This document shows, piece by piece, positions 1 to 14,528 of a stretch of DNA of 64,000 nt. A program made the position numbers and the translations under genes. Each line of letters begins with the position of its first letter. The stretch's first letter is position 1. The notes under the pieces were generated by a model, which was not told the origin of the DNA, made no database searches, and worked only from the letters and a program-made list of their open reading frames with translations. Origin of the DNA: Bedellia somnulentella (Eukaryota > Arthropoda > Insecta > Lepidoptera > Bedelliidae); the NCBI GenBank assembly GCA_963576735.1, contig OY755170.1, positions 10,152,567 through 10,216,566 of the forward strand, given 5' to 3'.

Positions 1-152
1 ACCTAGAAGCTCCCGAGCCAAATTTGAAAGTTGATAGGGGACGAGATGGTACTAATATAGTATCGTTGGTGTTGGGTTTCTAACCGCGTCGCCATAAAAC
101 CATTTAAAAAGCCCCATATATACCGTTAGTCGTCTCGTACGACACCCGTGTA
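1..152 (-). repeat. Family A SINE-like repeat, diverged, cut by window edge
   Basis: Family A is about 240 bp. In its sense direction it starts near GTGTAGTGTCGGCTTAG and ends GCCGTGAGTATATG plus a TATG-repeat tail. This copy is antisense and lacks the tail end. It shows the GGGTTTCTAACCGCGTCGCC and CCGTTAGTCG blocks of the family with many substitutions, so it is old. It abuts the transposase remnant at 165-377. Confidence 0.7.
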
Positions 153-164
153 AGGAAAGTTCGG

Positions 165-377
165 CGGCCTCCCGACTTAAACCCCATCGATTTCTTCGTT
201 TGGGGGTATTATAAAGAATTAGCTTACGGCAAGGATATCAGAAACATAGCGGAACTACGAACAAAACTAAGACAAGCAGAAGAAACAATAAAAAGCAACA
301 GGGTAAAAGTTTTTTTTTTAAGGCGATGTAGAATTTGTATCGAGCAGGAAGGGCGACATTTCGAAAACTTTTTGTGA
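165..377 (+). pseudogene. C-terminal remnant of a mariner-like (DDE/D) transposase
   Basis: An open frame of 70 codons without a start codon ends at TGA 375-377. It begins with RPPDLNPIDFFVWG, which matches the third catalytic Asp block (xPDLxPxDFFxWG) of mariner/Tc1-type transposases. It ends with RRCRICIEQEGRHFENFL, the usual C-terminal tail of such enzymes. The first two catalytic Asp blocks are absent; the upstream side is replaced by a family A repeat. It is a dead fragment. Confidence 0.7.
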
Positions 378-1709
378 TTTAATAATAAACAATCAATAAT
401 AACATTTTTTTAGTTTTATTCGGCCCAATCTTTTAATTAAGTTTTTTCGACTTATACTGTGTTTCAAATATTTTTTCAAGTATGAAGTCGTGGAGATAGC
501 TCAATCAAATTTACATGGCAAATAGCTGACGAAATTGGCAAGTTTTTAAAAATAATTTTGGACACATTTTGGGATAACTTTTTTTAAATCGTTTTAAAAG
601 AGATCTTTAATTTAAAAATTTTAACAAACTTAGGATTCAACATTTTTTTAATGGCTTAATAGTAGCATATCGGCTCACAATTGCTTTTGTTTTTGCAAGT
701 GCTACTGTTACCTATTTCAGAAAAAAAACAAGCTTGTATCTCAACAATTGATGTCTCTGTGACCAATAATGTCAAATAAGCCAAGGTTTAACAAAAAAAT
801 ATGAAAAAAAACATATCTCGAAAACTACAAAAAGTCGCAGAACATACATGGGGGTAATTCGGGTACCCCTGAGGGTATTCTGTCCTTGGACTTCCGCTTG
901 AACCTATTTCTTGGGACAACCTGTATATTTTCTCGCATACCGGACTCGATTCCCGATGCATGCAAACGATTTCTTAAAAAATATAAATATACATCATTTT
1001 TTATTACAAACATTTTTTTTATGTTTTGTCTATAATAGTTAAGATACTTCTTTTCTACATGGCTTTGCGTTACCTGGGGCCGTCACCGTGTGCAATGTGG
1101 TGTATGTAACAGATGATAAATTTAGTTATACAACAGATAATATAATACTATTTATACCCTATTTATTCTATTTAAAAGTGATGAAGAAGGAATTGTTAAG
1201 ATCTTTGACTCCTTTTCCCGTCCAAGAAAAGGCGAAAGGCGATAATCTAAACGCACAGTGGCTGAAGTATTTAAGCTAAGTTCCTTTGAGATATGAATGA
1301 TTTGATTACCGAAAACACTCGTAAAATTTCTGTTGTATCAAATAAAGAATAAGAATAAGCAGCGGTTTAACAAAACCCTATCCTTTCTTTTAATTATTAC
1401 TTAGGATTATGGATGGCGACCCGTCACCAACAATCGTATATTTGACCCTCTGTTCCACTTTGTATTTAAGAAGGCGACTGAGTAACGTTATTTTTGCAAC
1501 GCTAATTATTTTTTTAGTGATGGCAGTATAATTAAACCATACACACATGATAAGTATACGTATCATGTAAGTAAACCAAATAATTTAAACGATGCGCAAA
1601 ATCGATTGACAACTACCGCATCTACCATTTTAAATAGTTTAGAAAATCTGATTCAATGTCATTTTTAAGTTGTCACGCGATCGCCGTCGCCACCGTACAA
1701 CAAAATGAA
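378..1709. other. Upstream AT-rich intergenic DNA
   Basis: No gene is supported here. Short open frames at 825-1279 have no recognisable domain and biased composition. A GGGACAACCTGTAT string at 914-927 resembles the ends of mariner-type elements and may belong to the transposase remnant at 165-377. The 1.0-1.7 kb part is the likely distal promoter region of Amt. Confidence 0.4.
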
Positions 1710-1746
1710 TATAAACTTCCATCGGAAACCAGAACTCATCAGTTAT
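1710..1746 (+). promoter_or_regulatory. Predicted core promoter of Amt (TATA plus initiator)
   Basis: TATAAA lies at 1710-1715 and the arthropod initiator TCAGTT at 1739-1744. The A of the initiator (1741) is 31 bp from the first T of the TATA box, the normal spacing. The start codon at 1874 would give a 5' leader of 133 nt. This is inferred from sequence alone. Confidence 0.55.
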
Positions 1747-1769
1747 CTATCCGAACACAGAAAATAAAC

Positions 1770-1793
1770 ATGTCTAGTTACTTAGTCCGCTAA
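1770..1793 (+). other. Upstream ORF 1 in the Amt leader (7 codons)
   Basis: ATG at 1770 is followed by six sense codons and TAA, all before the main start. It exists only if transcription starts near 1741. Confidence 0.4.
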
Positions 1794-1827
1794 ATTAACC
1801 TTAAACTTTAAGTACAAATTTTTGGTC

Positions 1828-1884
1828 ATGTCGGCTAGTAAAGGAAACAAAGTTCTAAATTCCAATTATCAAAATGGAGTCTAA
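1828..1884 (+). other. Upstream ORF 2 overlapping the Amt start (18 codons)
   Basis: ATG at 1828 opens a frame that ends with TAA at 1882-1884, 11 nt past the main ATG at 1874 and in a different frame. Ribosomes using it could not simply reinitiate at the main start, so it could lower Amt translation. Its ATG context (GTCATGT) is weaker than that of the main start (AAAATGG). Confidence 0.4.
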
Positions 1885-2027
1885 CTTGAGTAATTACCAT
1901 CCAACGGTTAGCCGAAGTCCAAATATGAGTAATACCAGCTACACACTTCAGGAAAACTTCGAAATAGATTTGGAAGATACCAATTGGATTCTGACTTCAT
2001 CCTTCATCATCTTCACCATGCAGACAG
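1874..2027 (+). CDS. Amt: Amt exon 1 (residues 1-51)
   Basis: Codes a short polar extracellular N-terminus with several N-x-S/T sites, then DTNWILTSSFIIFTMQT, the start of the first membrane segment. Donor GTATAA follows after one base of codon 52. Confidence 0.93.
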
Positions 2028-5000
2028 GTATAAATATTTTGATTTATTTTTTCGTTTTGTGTCTGTATTAGTTGTGTATTTCGATGTTATTTAAAACAAT
2101 TATTTGAATTATTGTTTCATGACTAGGTATATTACCAATAAAGGTATAGTCGATTTTGGTCCCCTAACGTATTCGTATATGAATCTAAGTTATGAGACTG
2201 CAAATCAGTATCTAAGGGTCACTATATAATGATTGATGGATTATTTGTGTATAACGCTACTATAAATAAATTTAATGCAGAGCATTTAATGGTGAAGATA
2301 AATACATAGGTATTTTTTTCATGAAACCGTATTTTATACGGCATAATTTTTACTCATATAGTAAACATACTCAATATAGTTAAATATGCAAAGTATTGAA
2401 CAATTCAAAATTATCAATGACTTCACATATTTCATTCATATTAATTCAAATAAATATTTTATAATCGTAACATTTTGTACCTCACAAGCCATATGTCCCC
2501 ACCTAGGGGCTCAGGCCTACCCTTTATTCCTATGCAAATGAGATTAGGATATGTTCTACTTCACTATTGATGAACATTTTCGTATAAAAAAAAAATATTT
2601 TCTCCCTCTGCAAATAATTATATATGACAGCGAATTTCAGATATCTATTATCTGTGTCCTAAATTTCAAGTGCCTTGCCTTTTATTTTATGCTTGACATT
2701 GCGAATGATATATAAATATTTTTATTATTTTATAAATTTATTCAAAATTATATGTCTATTAAAAAGAAATGTAGTTTTCTGTGCATAAATAAGATAACTA
2801 CTGGATCTTTATCCGACATCTAAAGAAAGAAGGTGCTAATATATACATACATACATTCATACATATTCTCACGCCGTTAGTTCCCGTTTGGGTAGGCAGA
2901 GACTATCGATCGCCACTTTGCACGATCCTGGCAAACCTCTCTAGCTTCATTTACATCCATCAATCTTTTCATACATGCTCTTTTACTGACGCCTGTTTTT
3001 TAAGTGGATTGGTAAAATGAATATATTGTATGAAATACCACAAATGGGAAGGCTGGTTCAAGAGGCAGGTCTGCTGCAGTGTCAAGAATAAAAAGTCACG
3101 TATGAAAATGTTAATGAGTAGGTATAGACGAAGTAGGGTGCTATGATATATATGATACGATAGTCACTCTCTGCCTACCCTAATCTAATACCCTAATCTT
3201 TCGCTCATACATTGATGCAATGAAATAAATAATAATAAAGAAAAAAAGTAATGATACAAAAAACTAAGTTCGTGTTAAGGTAACGTAGTATTGCTTTAAG
3301 GTTTTTTTTTATAATTACGAAATTGCAAAATTTTAACGACATGCTTTTTCAAATTTTTCTGTTGGTTTTTATGTACGAAATGCATATGCAAGTTTAGGAG
3401 TCAGTATAGACTATATAAGAATGTTTTTAACCGACTTCAAAAAAGGAGGTTCTCAGTTCGATTGTTTGTATGTATGTATGTATAATTGTCCGCGATTATC
3501 TCGAGTTTGGCTTAAGCTATTTGGATGCGGTTTTCAGAACAGTATTCGTTACATTTAGGAGAAGGTTTTAGTGCCTTAACCGACCAAAAAAAGAAAGGAG
3601 GTTCTGTGTTTGACCTGTATGTATGTCTGTTGGTCCGCGATTATTAAACCATCGTTTTCATACTTAAATTTTCGTAAACCGGTTGATATTCAAACTGACT
3701 TCATATGTTAAAATTTTTAGAGCATTCCAGTGTCTTGATATAATTTGACTTTCAATATCGGTGCCTGTTGATCGTTTCCCTTCCTATACTGAACCAAAAC
3801 GGTCTAATTTATTCAACCACGCAAACAAAATACCATAAATAATGTCAGTACAGTGATTCAATCGAATTTTAGTTACAACACACATGCTCTTATAATTATA
3901 TTTGTAAAGGTATCGTGTTAACAAATATTGAAATGATTTGAAATGGATGTTTCAATAAACTTTTTATGTTTATTTTGACAGGTTTTGGTATGCTGGAATC
4001 TGGCTGTGTGTCTATCAAGAATGAAGCCAACATCATGATGAAAAACTTAGCGGATATATCACTTGGAGGTAATGACTCCAAAATTTTTTTTAAACTTCAC
4101 TTTTTTTGCCGTGTAGTGCCGGCTTAGAATGTCAATACCCCTTTTTACCCACGGGTGTCGTAAGGTGCAACTAAGGGTATGGGTATTTTTAAGTGGTTTT
4201 TGAACGATGCGGATGGAGACCCATAACCAACGATACTTTATTTCTACCATCTTGTCCCCTCTATCAACTTCCAAATGTGTCTGAGGAGTTTCTAGCTCTG
4301 AAACTCTGGCTACCCCTTTTTGGTATTTATGTCCGTGAGTATAAGTTTGTATGTACGGTAATTTTCCCCAAAAATTACTTCATAAATATTTTTTTATTTC
4401 CTTTTATTTCAGGAAAAACAACTCGCTGTAGGCCCGACCCGGGATTAGAACCCTCATCGTCTGCAAAATAAGCGGTATTCTACCCACTGAGCTATCACAG
4501 TCATTTTAGTTATTATACATTTTGTTATCGTGCAAGCGACTAGTGTTCAAATCCTGGGTCGGGCCTACACCAATTTGTCTTTTCTAAAGACATATGTGTG
4601 GTTAATTTATCATGGTTGTTAACGGTGAGGGAAAACATCGTGAGGAAACCCACATGGCTGAGTTGTACTTAGTCATGTGACAGTGTATTCGTACAAAACG
4701 GCGATAGGCCTGCCCCCTATCACGTGAGTACACTGTCCATGCAAAACGTGGGTACTCTGAACACCAGGTGACAAAGTCACGTGATGTTCAGAAGTATTAG
4801 TACCTCTGCCAACTCCTTGGGGGATATTCGGCGTGAACGTTTATGTTATGCTCATTACTCTAATCTGTTTAAGGTCACGTATCCTTTAATAAGACCATTC
4901 CTTATTCCCAGGTCTGACGTATTGGATTTTTGGTTACGGCTTTTCTTTCGGCCAGAGTGAATACAGTAACGCCTTCATTGGCCTCGGAGACTTTGCCGTG

Positions 5001-8000
5001 GATCCGCCAGTAGGTGACCTAAATATGGGTCCTATCTTCGCTTCGTTTCTCTTCCAGTTGTCCTTCGCAACCACAGCAACGACTATTGTGAGCGGAGCAA
5101 TGGCTGAAAGGTAAGAAATTTCTAATACAACAAATATTCGAACTCACTTCCACACGTTTTGAATAAGAACGGAGGTAAATATTTTTGAATTAGTTACATT
5201 GATGCAGTTAAAAAAATATCTTGACGAATTGAAGTGAGTATCTGTTCTGTCTATGCATAACGTGGGTACTCTGATCACCAGGTGAAGAAGTCACGTGAAG
5301 TTCAGAAGTATTAGTACCTTTGCCAACCCCTTCGGGGATATTCGGCGTGAACGTTTAAGTTATGTTATTAATTAACTGTGTGTTCACTGTTCCAAAGGTG
5401 CAATTTCAAAGCGTACTGCCTTTTCTCCTTTCTGAACACGATTGTGTACTGCGTTCCCGCGGGCTGGATTTGGGGAGAGCATGGCTTCCTCAACAAGATG
5501 GGAGCTGTGGACATCGCTGGCTCCGGACCTGTGCATCTCATTGGTTAGTTCAGATATAAGTTGTCCTATACTAATTTTCATATGTACATGTACTCATGCA
5601 TGACTAAAAACCTCAAAAAGAGCTAGAGTACCATCATTTGAAAAACCGTTGCCACTTTTGGAAAAATATAAAAAAATAGATTAAAATAATTTAATTATAT
5701 TGATTTAATCGTTTTTTTGGTTTTAGTGTCAGTGCATTCGGTTTTCACCGTATGGATATTCCGTGTTTTCTGTAGTTAGGTGTTAATAACGCACCTAGGA
5801 GGGATATGAGGTAGCTATTGTTGACCTTGTACGGCGACAATTTTACGTGATTATACCACAGTTATGGGAAAAATCTTCTCACTATGATTTCACCTATCAT
5901 TAACAACCTTGATAACCAATGTATATATCTACTTTTTACTTCTATACTCTATAAAAAAAATGAATTTCATGTCAATTAGATGTCGTGAATTACATTACAT
6001 TTGCCTTTGTCTTTATTCAAAAAACGACCATAATGATTTGACAACAATCACTCAGTCACTTCTGGGAATTAAAAATAATAATAGGGTTGTTAGAAAAGGA
6101 GTGATGGTGATTAATTTCCAAGCACTCCTTAAAAGTATCAGTCAAAATCCCAACTCACCTCGTATGGGAAGAGATGTCTACAGCTTTTTGAAATACCAAA
6201 TCGACCCTCACGGAAATATAAATTAATATATATTTCATTTAGCATAGTTTGATACTAGAAATAGACAAAAAAAACACATAGTAAAAAAATACATTTATGT
6301 AGGTGGTGCATCGGCGTTTGCTTCAGCGTTGATGCTGGGTCCGCGACTGGGCAGATACGTTAAGGGCACAGACCCCTTACCCCTTGGGAACCCAGTGAAC
6401 GCTATGATGGGCACCTTCGTGCTATGGTGGGGATGGCTGGCCTTCAACTCAGGAAGTACCTATGGAGTAAGGAAATAAGATATTATTTAATGTAATTGTT
6501 TATGTAATTAAATAAAAGAGCATGTAGGCAAAATTTTGATGGATGTAAACGAAGCCCAAGGGGTTGGCGATCGATAGTCTCTGCCTTCCCTGATGAGAAC
6601 TTATGGCGTGAGTTTATCTATTTATTACGAGTAGAAAAACGACCTTACATAAGATATCATATTTTATATTACTTTTCGTATTCGCAACTCTTATTATACC
6701 GACCATTTTTTTTTTCATTATTAGGTGTAAAAATTTTTGGAACTGATATTTGTTATTAGCTATTATTCATAGTTTCTTGAGTCAAAAACATTTCAAATCC
6801 AAAACTCCGAAAATTAATAGGAACATATTTGAAGTACTAAAGCGAGCACACGTCTCAGTGCCCTTTTGAAATCATGTGAAAGCAAGAGAATGTGAAGAAA
6901 TCCCATAATAATCCCATCCCATCACGGCTATAAATCCCTAGAAGGGGTAGCTAGAGCTTCAGAACGATTGTAAAGTAAGTTTTGGTAATGGGTCCCCAAC
7001 CACAGCGCCCAAAAAAATCACTTAAAAAGCCTATGCAAGCCTAGCCCATGGCAAGAAATGGGGTAGTGCTGTTCTATGCCGACACTACACCGTTACAATT
7101 ATAATTTAGCAAAGTTATAGTATAAGTATATAAAGCAGCGATACACTTGCCAGCGTATCACGACACTGCAATATATCGCACCAATTAATAATCTGTAATT
7201 CAGTCACTAATTGGGATCTCAGAATACAGGGTGACTAATATCATATGATGTTCAGGAGAGATTTTAATTTATAAAATATAACAACTTTACTCACGGTCAC
7301 AGCTATCAACTACATAAAGAGTAGCTAACACTTCAGAATCAGTACTTCCTCAGCCACTTGCGGAGGTTGAGTGGGGAAAAGTTTATAAAATACATACATA
7401 CATATACTCACGGCTTTAAATCCCTAGAAGGGGTAGCCAGAGCTAAGGAATTAGAAATTCCTCAGCCACTTTTGGAAGTTGCGTGGGGAAAAGATGGTAA
7501 AATAAAGGTTGTTGGTGATGGGTCTCCAACCACATCGCCCAAAAATCCCTTAAAAAGCCCCAATACCGTTAGTCGCCTCCTACGTACACTCATCGGAAGA
7601 AAAGGGGTAGTGCTATTCTAAGCCGACACTACACAGCAATAAAATAAAGAATGGTTTTTATAAGTAGCCATATTGTCCAATGATCACTTAAAAAGCCCCA
7701 GTAATGAAAGTGGCTAGTCACCTCGTACGAACGGGTAGGAAGTAATGGGTCAAAGTTTTTCTATGCTGACACTACATAACTGTTCTAACTGAGATAGTTA
7801 TCTTATAATAGCAGTAACACATTTACTCGAGAGTACTTGTATGTATGGATGTACATTTACTCCTACACGTTTCAATGAAAGGTCAACACTGGTAGGGTGC
7901 TTCAAAACTGTAAGTGAAAGGTCTGCTAAAAAACTTCCATAAATTTTATTTGACTAGTCGTTTATAAAAAACCGGCCAAGTGCGAGTCGGTCTCGCGCTG

Positions 8001-11000
8001 GAAGGATTCTCTTCTTCTTCTTTTTTACGTTTGTTTTAGGTATATACTATTTTGAAATTACAACGTGTTTACTAAGTTCGAGTAAAAATTGATTAAACAT
8101 TACGTTTGTTGTATCGGAACCCCCATTAATATGCATTTTATTGTTACTTACTTATTTATTTTGAAAAGTATATATTACTTTAATATTATATTTTATTATT
8201 ATAATACATATTATATATATTGATATTATTATAAAAGAAAATATTCTGAGAAAATTTGAAGCGTCTAATTGTTACTGTTTATAATATATAATAGTATTTG
8301 TTGTTATAGCATCGGAAATATATCATTTGTGCAAATTTCAGATTTCTAGCTATATTTCAGGTTTATGCGATATAGCCTGGAGACAGACAAACAACGGTGG
8401 CTTAGTAATAGGGTCCCGTTTTACTAACACTCACATATACTCACGGCTATAATTCCCTAGAAGGGGTAGCCAGAGCCAAGGAATTATAAATTCCTCAGCC
8501 ACTTTTGGAAGTTGAGTGGGGAAAAGGCGGTAAAATAAAGGTTTTTGGTGATGGGTCTCCAACCGCATCGCCCGAAAATCCAATAAAAAGTCCCAATACC
8601 CTTAGTCGCATCTTACGACACCCGTGGGTAGAAAGGGGTAGCGACATTCTAAGCCGGCACTACACGGCAATCGGGTACGGAACCCTAAAAAGTAAAAAAG
8701 GTGGTTTTCAATCGCTATAAATATAAAGTCTATTTGGAGAATGTTAATTCAAATAAAAAATACGTTATAGTTTGTTTTATGTTGTAAAAGTTTGCTCTTT
8801 ACCATTTATAAATCATAATAAAACTTATGACTGATTATTACAATTACAACATGCTATATATTCATAGAAATTTAAAGGCACCACTGGCATTATATATGTA
8901 TTTATGTATGATTTAACACTCTGTAATATTGATACATACATACACATACATATACTCACGGCTATAAATCCCTAGAAGGGGTAGACAGAGCTAACGAATT
9001 AGAAATTCCTCAGCCACTTTTGGAAGTTGCGTGGGAAAAGATGGTAAAATAAAGGTTGTTGGTGATGGGTCTCCAACCGCCTCGCCCAAAAATCCCTTAA
9101 GAAGCCCCAATACCGTTAGTCGCCTCTTACGTACACCCACCGGAAGAAAAGGGTTAGTGCTATTCTAAGCCGACACTACACAGCAATGTAATAATGTATG
9201 TGTGATATTGATGTTTAGTTATAACTTATTATTTACTGCCCGGGCGTTACTCTGTCTCTGTTACTCTAAGTGCATTTAACGTAGGAGTGAGCGCAATAGC
9301 TACCAACTGAGGGTATGCCCTGAACTACAAGTCTGTTTGAAGGCAGATAATGATACTTTTGTTTCATCGATACGGCCAAATTTCAGAACCAATTAAGAGC
9401 AATAAGCTTTTGTTGCTGGTATTTTCTAATTTTCAATTTGAAATACAAACGTAACATATATGGATGTCTGCGCGTCACACAGCGTAATAGAAGGTCACGT
9501 GCCGCAGAAAAACAAGCCCATTAACTTGAATGCATAATAGCTTAAATAATTGTCAATTAGCTGGAAATGAGCCACTTGAGTCACAAATACCACATAATAG
9601 AAGCCAATTTGACAGATTGATCACTGCACAGTAGGAACCACTAATGCCACATGATTTAAAAGAAAAACAACTAAATAATTTCAAGTATTTTGCTATTGTT
9701 AGATCCTTTCATAATTGCACGTGTCATTGATAAAGAATCAAGTAGAAAGTTCTTTGCACATATTTGTTTTAAATAAATACGATGACCATGAAATAAATAA
9801 TAGCAGATTTAGCAGATAATTTTGTTTCAACGTACAACAGAACTAATAATTTATACTATGATACAGTTTTTTTTCTTTTTGCAAGCAGTCTTGTTTTTTT
9901 ATAAGCACGGCAACCTACAACTAACTATTTGTGCGTGCTATCCGATTATTCGAATTAATCGGAACATCAACTAAACTAATTATTTGATTTATAAAATTTT
10001 CTATATTGATTTTATTGACTTCGGATAACTCGCAAGCTCCAATTCAAACGTTCAAGCCGTATATCCCCTTTGGGGTTGGCAGTGGTACTAATACTTCTAA
10101 ACATCACGTGATATTGTCACCTGGTGTACAGAGTCTCCACGGTTTGCTTGGACAGTGTTTTCACGTGATAAGGGGCAGGTAGTTTCATGTAGGTTTGACC
10201 TAGGATTTGAACCCTCGCCGTCTGCACGATAGGCAGTATTAAGATAGCTACCCACTGAGTATCACACATTTTCTTAAAACCGCATTCCTACATTACAGGT
10301 GAGTGGCGCCAAGTGGCAATATGCATCCCGGGCAGCGGTAATGACGATGATGGGATCTTTTGGAGGAGGCTGCTTTGGTCTAGTGTAAGTATAGAGTCTG
10401 GTCAATGCACGTACAGACGATGAGGATCGATAGTGTACAGTGGTGGTCACGTGTATGAGGGTGCAGTGTTGGTAGACCTCCTACTTACGACGAGTGGTAA
10501 AGGTTGCGGGAAGCCGACGGAAGAAGGCCAATGTTGCTTGCAAACCCAGCAACCTTGCTTAAAACTTGTGTTTGACAACATTATGTTTGGGTCAGGGGTC
10601 ACTTTAATATAAATGGATTTTTTTATCGTTTTAGACCTGTGTCCGTTCGTATATTAAAATATTTACAGATCATGCCCGTTTAATTCTCAACTTTGCTAAC
10701 ATATATCTACAACTTGGTTAAATTTTGGCACATACTTGTAAATTGATCAGCGATTTTGCATATTGTCATTTTAACCTTGTAAATCTATCATCGAATTACT
10801 CGTGGACACTATGTTAGCAGGACAATATAGGATCTAATTATTTATAACACCTAATATCTTTGCTATAAATGAGTGTTAATGAAAACAGTTTGTTTTTCAT
10901 GTGACATTATTAATTTAGGTTTTAGATATAGATAAAAATAACCGGACTCTCTCCTTCTGGTTTTAGCTGGTTAATATGTAACTGTAGATTATTTATAATA

Positions 11001-14000
11001 TTATTTATTTTCAAACAATAATAAACTTAAGAATTGTTAGATTAAATTGCACTTCGGACCCTTTTTATGCTTTAAATCTGCAATCAGCCGGCGGATTTCG
11101 TTGTTGTTTAATTATCAAGTTATACCTAGAGTTGGTGAGAATGTCGAAAGATATATTTCAAAGAAAAAGTAACCAAAACTGAGTTGTTGAATAAACACAA
11201 TACCTAAATCTATGTACTATACTAATTCCCATTGGGCCAGATAAATACTATTAAAAGTCTTTGCTTTTCTTGCGTTTGTATATTTTTGATATCAAGCGGT
11301 CATCCCATAAATGGACAGTCAGAGCTACTCCTAAGTGTATCAATGTGTCATTTAGTTTATTATTGTCATAAGATTACCGAAGTAACACATTAACATACAT
11401 TTTGAGTAAGTCCAATTGTTCGACTGGCTTGGATGAAATGTTGGTATTTTAGATTTTCATATCACTTGGGTCCATTGAATACTGTTATACCAAAGTATAA
11501 GTTACGAAAAGCGATGACGCGTACTCTATGCTTGTTGTTAACCGTATACAAATACGCATTCGTGTTTGTGTGGATGTACTGAATCAGGAGTACTGAGTCT
11601 TGCGCGCTCACATAAACGTAAACACGTGTACAGTGAAGTGCATCACGCTTCACGATACATAAGTGCTATCACATTAAAAGTGAGTAAAATTTGTAGGATC
11701 AGGGTCACACAATTTAGTAGTAGAAGCGCGCAAGACACAGTTCTTCTATACATGCACACAAACACCAATGCGCGTTTATATACGGTTAACCACAAGTATA
11801 TAGTACGCTCCATCTATACACAATTTAGTTAATGTATGTAGTTTTAATACTTTTATTTCAGATTCACGTTGGTGAAACACAAAGGCAGAGCTGAAGTAAT
11901 GGACTTAATTAACAGTGTGCTTGGTTCACTTGTATCTGTCACAGGTAAATACTTTCATGCTTTAACTTCTCGACAATCAAATGGTTTCAATGATTTTAGC
12001 ACGATAATTTACTACCGGATTATTCATTCGCTATGTTGCTATGAATGGAAAACTTGTTGAGATAATATATTTCTTAAGTTTTGAAACTTCTTAATTTGAT
12101 AATGAAATAAATATTCATCTATATTATATTTCTCTAAAGGCGTAGTATACTTTATTTTCTGTACTCCACATGATATGGGTAACTGATTGTTCAGTGACTT
12201 AATTTGTTTCTTAGAGAGTGTTATCACATGATAGGGCAAGGGCAAGCTTGAGTCAGTCATGTGCGATTCCTCTCTTATTTTGCTACAACTTCAACAACCT
12301 TGATAAGTGAATTCCGATTCTTTGGAAATAACAGATGAGAAGGTTCAAGACAAAACATGTTTACGAATGGTCTTCCCGTTAAACTACAAATATTATAAAA
12401 TTTTAAGACACATAAAATCTCTTAATATGTTCTTACATATAGATTTCAGGCTTCCCTTTTTATAGTGCACAAATATTCATACCAAAATCCAGAGTGTTAG
12501 CACACTCATTTAAGAGAATATCATTTGAATTTTGACAGATAAGTCTGAGTTAAAAGTACGAGATGTTTTGCTTCCCGTTTTTTCTCTAAAAAGTACTCAA
12601 TCAGTAATCGCTCCTCTTAAACGAGCAGATCCAGAAACCCCTGATTATCTGAAAATTGAGATAATTCCATGCTTCGGAGGGCACGTTAAGACGTCTCGAT
12701 CCCGGCTACTACCACGCAGTAGTCTGTCTGCCAACCCGCACTTGGCAAGCGTGGTGAACTAAGACCAAATCAGCTACTTGGTGGGGACATATATGGACTA
12801 TGAGGAAATTTAATTGAATGCAATTTAAAAGAAGTTAAGAAATTAATTTTATTTGTTTTGTATTAGAAAATATCCTCTCCAAATGGTATAAGTGTTTGTG
12901 AATAGGTTTTTTTAACCTCATCTGTATTGAATAGTGTTTTTTTTTCAGCTGGTTGTTTCCTATACAAAGCCTGGGAGGCTTTATTAATAGGCTTTATAGG
13001 AGGTGCCATCGTATCGATAGCAGCGCCGCTGTTTGACAAGATGAAAATAGATGATCCCGTCAGTGCCTCTGCTGTGCATGGCACTTGTGGTGTTTGGGGT
13101 ATGTGTAATCAAATGTGAATTGAATGCATACATACATATACTCATGGCTATAAATCCCTAAAAGGGGTAGTCAGAGCTTCAGAATAAGAAAATTTCTTCA
13201 GCCACTTTTGGAAGTTTAGTGGAAAAAAGATTTTAAACTTAATGATTTTGGTGCTAGGTATCCCAACCGCATCGCTCAAAAATCACTTAAAAAGCCTCGA
13301 TACCCTCAGTCGCCTCTGACGATCACCCATGGGAAGAAACGGAAATGGAGAGACACTCACACTTGAATAATGAAATTTAATAATCTGGGGCATATACCAT
13401 ATTTTATTACAATTATAAAGCTAAATTAGATTGTTTGCTTGATTGAGCTAATCTCATAACTATTTTCCAATTCAAAATATTTCAGTCTTAGCATATTAAT
13501 CGAGGAAGGATATAGGCTATATTCTATGCTAAGTATATTTACAACGCTTAGCTTAAATGTGTTGGGTACGTGTATGCTAAATCAAGCAATACTTGACTTA
13601 TGAAACTGACTGACTTACTTGATTAATGAAAAAAACTGAGCCAATACAAGTTATTTTTAAATTACATACATACATATACATAGAGCTTTAGAATAAAAAA
13701 ATCCTCAGCCATATTGGAAGTTGTGTGTGTGGGGGGGTAACATCGAAAAACAAAGGTTTTTGGTGATGGGTCTCCAACCGCATCGCCCGAAAATCACTTA
13801 AAAAGTAAGTAATTAATGCTTAGTCGCGTGATATTGTATTCCTACAAAACGGCTTTACCCTTGTACATAATCCAGGACTTACTGTCCAATTAAAACTTTA
13901 GCATTCTGAACGGCAGGTGATAATATTATTTTACCGAACTAGTGCCAGCTCTCTTTCTACTAACACAAAACACACACTCACACACTCATACTCACGGCTA

Positions 14001-14474
14001 TAAATCCCTAGAAGTGGTAGCCAGAGCTAAAAGTGGCCAGTACACAATGGCCGACGATGGCCCACTGCACGCCATCTCCACTGTGTACAGGGGGCAATGG
14101 TGCATGATGGCGGACAATTGTCGATCGTGGCGCGCAATGGCGAAGTTGTCGGTTTTTCGGGCACACTTCAAAGGAATCGAGGCGTAGCGTGGCCGGTGGT
14201 GTTTCCACAGTGGGCCATATTGTTTAGTTCGTCACCGGCCGCTCATAGACACTTATACTTTTTTGGAATATTTTATTGCAAAATGTATTTATAATCACTA
14301 TATGACGTAAAAATAACATAAATAGCGCCATAAATAAAATAAATTACATACTTAATCTATACTTATAATAAATCTGTAGAGAGGTCAATTCTGTACATGA
14401 AATATATTTTCAAAATAACTATCAGGTGGTGATTAGGGATCGATACTGATGCCAAAAATACAATCAGTAAAATT

Positions 14475-14528
<54 letters not shown>

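Noticed and set aside
5909..6226. A nested gene in Amt intron 4
   Set aside because: No recognisable domain, AT-driven composition, and no supporting signals.
12532..12762. A 76-codon gene in Amt intron 7
   Set aside because: Most of it is the SINE F body, which is non-coding in its other copies.
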